Of a DNA stretch of 64,000 bases, positions 59,831 to 64,000 are shown piece after piece. Under the pieces are notes generated by a model. That model was given only the letters and a program-made list of their open reading frames with translations. It did not search any database and was not told the DNA's origin. The first letter of the stretch is position 1, and each line of letters opens with the position of its first letter. The translations under genes were made by a program, and so were the position numbers. Where the stretch lies: the NCBI RefSeq assembly GCF_030693405.1, contig NZ_JAUYAW010000072.1, positions 124,001 through 188,000 of the forward strand. The letters run 5' to 3'. The stretch is from Phenylobacterium sp. Its GTDB lineage: Bacteria; Pseudomonadota; Alphaproteobacteria; Caulobacterales; Caulobacteraceae.

Positions 59831-61801
59831 CTAGACCTTGGCCTGGACGGCGTCGGCGACGGCCTGCGCGGTGATGCCAAACTCCTTGTAGAGCCGCTCA
59901 TAGGGGGCGCTGGCCCCGAAGCTCGACATGCCGATGAAGACGCCGTCCTCGCCGATGAACCGCTCCCAGCCGAGGCTGACGGCGGCTTCCACGGCTGCGC
60001 GGACCGGCGCCTTGCCGATCACCGAGGCGCGGTATTCCGGGGTCTGGGCCGCAAACAGCTCCCAGCAGGGGACCGAAACCACCCGGGTCGGCACGCCGCG
60101 GGCCTGCAACAGGTCGCGGGCGGCCAGCGCGATGGAGACTTCCGAGCCAGTGGAGAAGATCGTGGCCTGGGCCTCGCCATCGGCGGCGCGCAGCTCATAG
60201 GCGCCCCGGGCGGACAGATTTTCACCCGCAGGCTCGGTCCGGGCGGCCGGCACCTTCTGGCGCGACAGGGCCATGATCGAGGGGGTGGTAGGCGTGGACA
60301 GGGCCAGCTTCCAGCACTCGGCGGCCTCCACGGCGTCCGCCGGGCGATAGACATTGAGGTTCGGCATGGCCCGCAGGGAGGCCAGGTGTTCCACCGGCTG
60401 GTGGGTGGGGCCGTCTTCGCCGAGACCGATGGAGTCATGGGTCATCACATGGATCACCCGCGCGCCCATCAGGGCGCCCAGCCGGATGGCCGGACGGCTG
60501 TAGTCGGAGAACACCATGAAGGTGCCGGAATAGGGGATGACGCCCCCGTGCAGGGCCATGCCGTTCATGGCCGCGGCCATGCCGTGCTCGCGGATGCCGT
60601 AATGCACATAGCGCCCGGCATAGTCCGGCGCGTCGAAGGCCGGCGTCCCCTTGACGAAGGTGTTGTTGGAGCCGGTCAGGTCGGCCGAGCCGCCGACCAT
60701 CTCCGGAATCGCCGGAACCAGCTGCTCCAGGGCCGCGCCGGAATGGACGCGGGTGGCGTTGGCCGGCGCGGTCCTGGCCATCTCGGCGATGTGGGCGTCC
60801 AGGCGCGCGAAGGCTTCCGCCGGCAGTTCGCCGGCCATGGCCCGCTGGAACTCCGCCTTGAGGGGCGATGCGCCCAGGGCCTTCTCCCAGCTCTTGCGGG
60901 CCTTGCCGCCCTTGCGGCCGGCCGAGCGCCAGGGCTTGTAGACCTCATCAGGGATGACGAAGGGCTCGTGGCTCCAGCCCATGGCCAGGCGGGAATCGGC
61001 GATCTCGTCGTCGAACAGGGTGTAGCCGTGGCTGTGGGGGTCGCCTTCCTTGCGGCCCGCGCCCTTCGAGATCTTGGTCTTGCAGGCGATCATGGTCGGC
61101 CTGTCCTGCCGCGTGGCCCAGCGCAGGGCCGCGGCGATCTTGCCGAAGTCGTGGCCGTCCACGGCCTTCACCGCCCAGCCGGCCGCCTTGAAGCGGGCCA
61201 TCTGGTCGCCGGTCTCGGCGATGGTCGCCTCGCCGTCGATGGTGGTGTTGTTGTCGTCGAACAGGACGGTCAGCTTGCGGAGCTTGAAGCGCCCGGCCAT
61301 GGAGATGGCCTCCTGGCTGACGCCTTCCATCAGGCAGCCGTCGCCGGCCACCACCCAGGTGCGGTGGTCGACCAGATCATCGCCGAAGCGGGCGGCCAGG
61401 TGACGCTCGGCCATGGCCATGCCCACGGCCGTGGCGATGCCCTGCCCCAGGGGACCGGTGGTGGTCTCCACGCCCGGCGTATGGCCGTATTCCGGATGGC
61501 CGGCGGTCGCCGAGCCCCACTGCCGAAAGTTCTTGATCTCGTCCATGGTCACGGCCTTGAAGCCGGTGAGGTGCAGGAGCGCATAGATCAGCATCGAGCC
61601 GTGGCCCGCCGACAGGACGAACCGGTCCCGGTCGGCCCAGTCCGGGTTCGTCGCATCATACTTCAGGAACTTCGACCACAGGACGGTGGCCACGTCGGCC
61701 ATGCCCATGGGCATGCCCTGGTGCCCCGACTTGGCGCGGTGGACGGCGTCCATGGAAAGGACACGGATGGCGTCGGCCATGGTCTGAAGCTGTGCGGGCA
61801 T
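59831..61801 (-). CDS. tkt: Transketolase
   Basis: A 656-aa thiamine-diphosphate enzyme of the pentose phosphate and Calvin-type pathways. N-terminal [18 protein letters not shown]; ThDP region [16 protein letters not shown] with later DDNNTTIDG; pyrimidine domain [18 protein letters not shown]-terminal domain with [16 protein letters not shown] chose the ATG at 61801 ([14 protein letters not shown]); ATG at 61780 is possible. It is divergent from the DUF4164 gene. Confidence 0.96.
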   Translation of the reverse strand: MPAQLQTMADAIRVLSMDAVHRAKSGHQGMPMGMADVATVLWSKFLKYDATNPDWADRDRFVLSAGHGSMLIYALLHLTGFKAVTMDEIKNFRQWGSATAGHPEYGHTPGVETTTGPLGQGIATAVGMAMAERHLAARFGDDLVDHRTWVVAGDGCLMEGVSQEAISMAGRFKLRKLTVLFDDNNTTIDGEATIAETGDQMARFKAAGWAVKAVDGHDFGKIAAALRWATRQDRPTMIACKTKISKGAGRKEGDPHSHGYTLFDDEIADSRLAMGWSHEPFVIPDEVYKPWRSAGRKGGKARKSWEKALGASPLKAEFQRAMAGELPAEAFARLDAHIAEMARTAPANATRVHSGAALEQLVPAIPEMVGGSADLTGSNNTFVKGTPAFDAPDYAGRYVHYGIREHGMAAAMNGMALHGGVIPYSGTFMVFSDYSRPAIRLGALMGARVIHVMTHDSIGLGEDGPTHQPVEHLASLRAMPNLNVYRPADAVEAAECWKLALSTPTTPSIMALSRQKVPAARTEPAGENLSARGAYELRAADGEAQATIFSTGSEVSIALAARDLLQARGVPTRVVSVPCWELFAAQTPEYRASVIGKAPVRAAVEAAVSLGWERFIGEDGVFIGMSSFGASAPYERLYKEFGITAQAVADAVQAKV

Positions 61802-61948
61802 GAGCGTTCCGGGAAGACTGAAGGTCGCAAGGGGGCGGGCGCAGGCTGGCGGGGTCGCACGCACGGGCGCGGCGGTCAAGAAATGCGCCGCTTTCAGGCC
61901 ACGCCCGGGGCGGTCTATAGATTAACGGACACACTTCTGGAGTCCTGA

Positions 61949-62326
61949 ATGATCCGTGATCCCGCAAGCGAAAGCGCCATAGACCAGGCCGCCCGGCGGC
62001 TCGAACGCGCCATCGCCCTGCTGGAACAGCGCCTGGGCGAGGCCAGGGGCCGCGCCGGGCTGGAGGCCGGCGGCCTGTTTGACCAGGACCGCGCCAAGCT
62101 TGCCGCCGAACTGGACGAGGCCCGCGCCCGGGAAAAGGCCCTGGAGGCCGCCGGCGCGGAGGCCTCGGCCGCCCTGGGCCGGGCCATCGCCGAAATCCGC
62201 GAGGTCCTGGAGGCTGACGAGGCGCCCGACGCCGAGGGTTCAGCCTTCGACGAGGACGAGCCGGAGCTCGACCTCGACCCGGCCTCTGACGCCGAAACCC
62301 CCGCCCACATGACCCGGGAGGACTGA
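61949..62326 (+). CDS. DUF4164 coiled-coil protein
   Basis: A 125-aa protein with a long coiled-coil (residues about 10-90: RRLERAIALLEQRLGEAR and AAELDEARAREKALEAAG) and a very acidic tail. It matches the DUF4164 proteins found beside zapA in alphaproteobacteria. It is probably cotranscribed with zapA, 3 bp later, and may assist the Z ring. GGAGT precedes the ATG. Confidence 0.75.
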   Translation: MIRDPASESAIDQAARRLERAIALLEQRLGEARGRAGLEAGGLFDQDRAKLAAELDEARAREKALEAAGAEASAALGRAIAEIREVLEADEAPDAEGSAFDEDEPELDLDPASDAETPAHMTRED

Positions 62327-62329
62327 CCC

Positions 62330-62656
62330 ATGGCCCAGGTGACCATCGAGGTGAACGGCCGGCCCTATCAGGTGGGCTGCGAGGATGGCCAGGAGGCGCA
62401 TCTCTTGGAGCTGGTGCGGCTGTTCGACCGTCAGGTCCGCGCCGTCTCTCAGGACATGGGGCAGCTGACGGAGACGAGGCTCTTCCTCATGGCGGCCCTG
62501 CTCCTGGCCGATGAGCTATGGGATTCCCGTAGCCGCATGTCCGGCGTCCAGGCCGAGCTGGCTCGCCTGCAGTCGGACCGCGCGCGGATCGAGTCCAGGG
62601 CGGTGGCGGCGCTTGACGGGGCGGCCAAGCGGATCGAGCAGCTGGCCGCCGAATAG
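62330..62656 (+). CDS. zapA: Cell division protein ZapA
   Basis: A 108-aa ZapA. The N-terminal globular part is VTIEVNGRPYQVGCEDGQEAHLLELVRLFD and the C-terminal part is an extended coiled coil. ZapA cross-links FtsZ protofilaments. It follows DUF4164 by 3 bp. The gene directly precedes the 6S RNA, a conserved order. Confidence 0.9.
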   Translation: MAQVTIEVNGRPYQVGCEDGQEAHLLELVRLFDRQVRAVSQDMGQLTETRLFLMAALLLADELWDSRSRMSGVQAELARLQSDRARIESRAVAALDGAAKRIEQLAAE

Positions 62657-62672
62657 GCCGGTCTCGCGCGCC

Positions 62673-62701
62673 TTGTTATCGCCCTTCGTAGCGCCTAGAT
62701 T
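62673..62701 (+). promoter_or_regulatory. Promoter of the 6S RNA
   Basis: TTGTTA, 17 bp and TAGATT. The spacing is optimal for a housekeeping promoter; a start near 62708 fits the folded RNA described next. Confidence 0.6.
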
Positions 62702-62707
62702 AGGTCT

Positions 62708-62878
62708 CGGCGGGTCTGCTGTGGCTCACGTCGAAGGCAACCTAATTCCTCCGACCTTAATTGTCTCAAAGGGAGCTGTCCCTGTCCGGCGCCGTGGCCC
62801 CGGACACATGGCGCCCACCTGGTTATCCAGGTCCGAGGGGATTAAAATCGTCCTTCACGGTTCTCGCGGCGCCGCCAC
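62708..62878 (+). ncRNA. ssrS: 6S RNA (approximate ends)
   Basis: About 170 nt lie between zapA and the 5-formyl-THF cyclo-ligase gene, the usual place of 6S RNA. A hairpin-with-bubble fold is visible: GGCGG pairs with CCGCC at the far end, CGAAGG with CCTTC(A)CG next, a largely unpaired centre, then terminal stems TGTCCGG..CCGGACA and ACCTGG..CCAGGT. 6S RNA mimics an open promoter and holds RNA polymerase in stationary phase. Ends are estimated. Confidence 0.65.
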
Positions 62879-62988
62879 CTTTGCTCCTTGATGGATCAGC
62901 GATTTTTGCCGCGGCCCCGGTGAACCGTGCCTCCTGCCCCGAAGCGGACTCTACGGATGACTGAGAGGGGTGGAGAGCGGACGCTGGT

Positions 62989-63402
62989 TCATGTGGTCAG
63001 AGCAGCAGCGGCGGCTGTGATGATCTGCTCCACGAGGTGTTCAGTGTTGGTGCTGATGTAGGCGTCCATGCGCCAGCGAGCCTCCAAGAAGCGCACTCCT
63101 GTCGATCCTTCCAGAAAGAGTACGATCTCCTCAAGCTCAGCCTCGGTGAACTCCCAATTGATGTGGCTTTCGTACTCCTCCTGCCACGCAAGCCGATGAG
63201 GTTCGTAGGCGGCCCGCAATGCAGCAAAGGTTTCGCCAATGGTCGCCTTAGCGGCAGTGAGGAGTGGGGAGCCGCCAAGAGCATAGCTCTCCAAGAAGCT
63301 GCCGCTATTGATCCGCGCTTGGATGCCGGTCGCCGCCATAAAGCGAAGGATCAGCGCGGCCTTGCTCTCGCTCGGAGGTTCATTGATCTGAGCTGAAGAC
63401 AT
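62989..63402 (-). CDS. DUF2059-like protein of atypical composition
   Basis: A 137-aa protein. The C-terminal half (INWEFTEAELEEIVLFLE and STGVRFLEARWRM) resembles DUF2059 domains. No signal peptide is seen, although many DUF2059 proteins are periplasmic. The gene is clearly poorer in G+C and uses codons such as TTA, AGA and GTT more than neighbouring genes. It lies on the minus strand between the 6S RNA and the cyclo-ligase gene, so it looks inserted. Confidence 0.7.
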   Translation of the reverse strand: MSSAQINEPPSESKAALILRFMAATGIQARINSGSFLESYALGGSPLLTAAKATIGETFAALRAAYEPHRLAWQEEYESHINWEFTEAELEEIVLFLEGSTGVRFLEARWRMDAYISTNTEHLVEQIITAAAAALTT

Positions 63403-63581
63403 ACCGGCACCAGTCCCAAGGTAGGCTGCACCGTAGCGTTACCTCAGAGGTCCGCAACGGCTCGTTTTCGATCATTAGCGGGTGCCCGAGAACGGGAGTC
63501 AGCCACACGCGTCTAGTGGGGGGGCCTCCCTGGCCTACGACAATTTCCCCAGGAGCCCCAGGTTCGGCTAAGAGCCTGCCG

Positions 63582-64000
63582 GTGAACCCTGTTTCCCATC
63601 AGAAGTCCCTTCTGCGCCGGCAGATGCGCAGCCTGCGTCTGGCGTTGGCGGCCGCCGATGTGCAGGCCGCGAGCCGCGCTGCTGCTCACGCACCGCTGGC
63701 GCGTCTGGGGTCCGGTCCGGTCGCGGGCTATGTGGCCCAGGGCGCCGAGCTTGATCCCGCGCCGCTGATGGATGCGCTTGCCCAGGTCGGCGCGGCGCTG
63801 GCCCTGCCGGTAGCGGCGGACCGGGAGGCACCGCTCATCTTCCGCAGCTGGACCCCGGGCGCGGCCCTGACGCCGGACGCCTTCGGAATTCCCGCCCCGC
63901 TCGCGGACCAGCCGCAGGTGGCGCCCACCGCCCTGATCGTACCGCTGCTGGCCTTCGATCGCCGGGGCGGGCGGCTGGGCCAGGGGGCGGGCGTCTATGA
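63582..64000 (+). CDS. 5-formyltetrahydrofolate cyclo-ligase (N-terminal part)
   Basis: The window ends inside this gene. Start GTG at 63582 (VNPVSHQKSLLRRQMRSLR). Typical parts: LRRQMRSLR near the start, VAGYVAQGAELDP, the metal-binding area and the phosphate loop LLAFDRRGGRLGQGAGVYD at the right edge. The enzyme recycles 5-formyl-THF to 5,10-methenyl-THF. Its neighbourhood with 6S RNA is conserved. Confidence 0.85.
   Translation, partial: MNPVSHQKSLLRRQMRSLRLALAAADVQAASRAAAHAPLARLGSGPVAGYVAQGAELDPAPLMDALAQVGAALALPVAADREAPLIFRSWTPGAALTPDAFGIPAPLADQPQVAPTALIVPLLAFDRRGGRLGQGAGVY

Overview
The window is a GC-rich, densely coded chromosomal segment with no tRNA, rRNA, prophage, transposase or CRISPR array that I can see. 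Gene content points to an alphaproteobacterium of the Caulobacterales, probably Phenylobacterium or Caulobacter-like: an RcdA homologue (CtrA-degradation adaptor, DUF1465), DUF1192 and DUF4164 proteins, a zinc-free L31, an FeS-type bacterial cryptochrome/photolyase, TonB-dependent receptors, and tkt/gap/pgk/fba beside zapA. The genus is an inference from content, not from a marker gene.

Layout. 1-1544 (minus): fabB (cut by the window edge), fabA and an SH3-like secreted protein. 1684-8100: a 2-hydroxyacid dehydrogenase, a HAD hydrolase, mutS and a Baeyer-Villiger-type flavin monooxygenase, with three 85-87 bp paired-hairpin repeats between them. 8245-11643: dnaJ and dnaK with a clear sigma-32 promoter. 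11644-17553: a HExxH protein, AlkB, a dienelactone hydrolase, DUF502, a Pro/Ala-rich membrane protein and ftsK. 17856-26313: an SDR/photolyase pair, DUF454, MarR, a CheY-like receiver, a Sel1 protein, XRE-cupin and WYL regulators, and a YbaK deacylase. 26399-32173: a TetR regulator, a TonB-dependent receptor, an autotransporter-like barrel protein and a hydrolase. 32177-43425: Dps/DUF2061, a beta-oxidation pair (fadA/fadJ) divergent from an SDR and a double-TetR regulator, then three tandem GPH-family symporters. 43876-50793: a quinone oxidoreductase, DUF1192, rcdA, rpmE, an ABC exporter, a glycerophosphodiesterase, an inositol-phosphatase and thiE. 50835-54390: a cyanide-insensitive-type bd oxidase with its small DUF2474 subunit, then bfd and bfr. 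54480-61801 (minus): tkt, purT, a GNAT, gap, pgk and fba. 61949-64000: DUF4164, zapA, a probable 6S RNA, an atypical DUF2059 gene and the start of the 5-formyl-THF cyclo-ligase gene.

How genes work together. The bfd, bfr and DUF2061-dps transcription units each carry a near-identical 15-bp dyad (TGCAAATnAnTtGCA type) 55-95 bp upstream of their first start codon, which suggests one iron- or manganese-responsive regulator for the iron-storage genes. The tkt, gap, pgk and fba genes form a central-carbon block. FadA and FadJ make a beta-oxidation unit with an SDR and regulator next door. Several divergent promoters carry perfect inverted repeats that look like local operators (FMO, TonB receptor, WYL).

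I found no convincing new multi-gene defence or mobile system. The most unusual items are the shared dyads, the paired-hairpin repeat family, the 50-aa oxidase subunit, the double TetR and the low-GC DUF2059 gene inserted between the 6S RNA and its usual neighbour.
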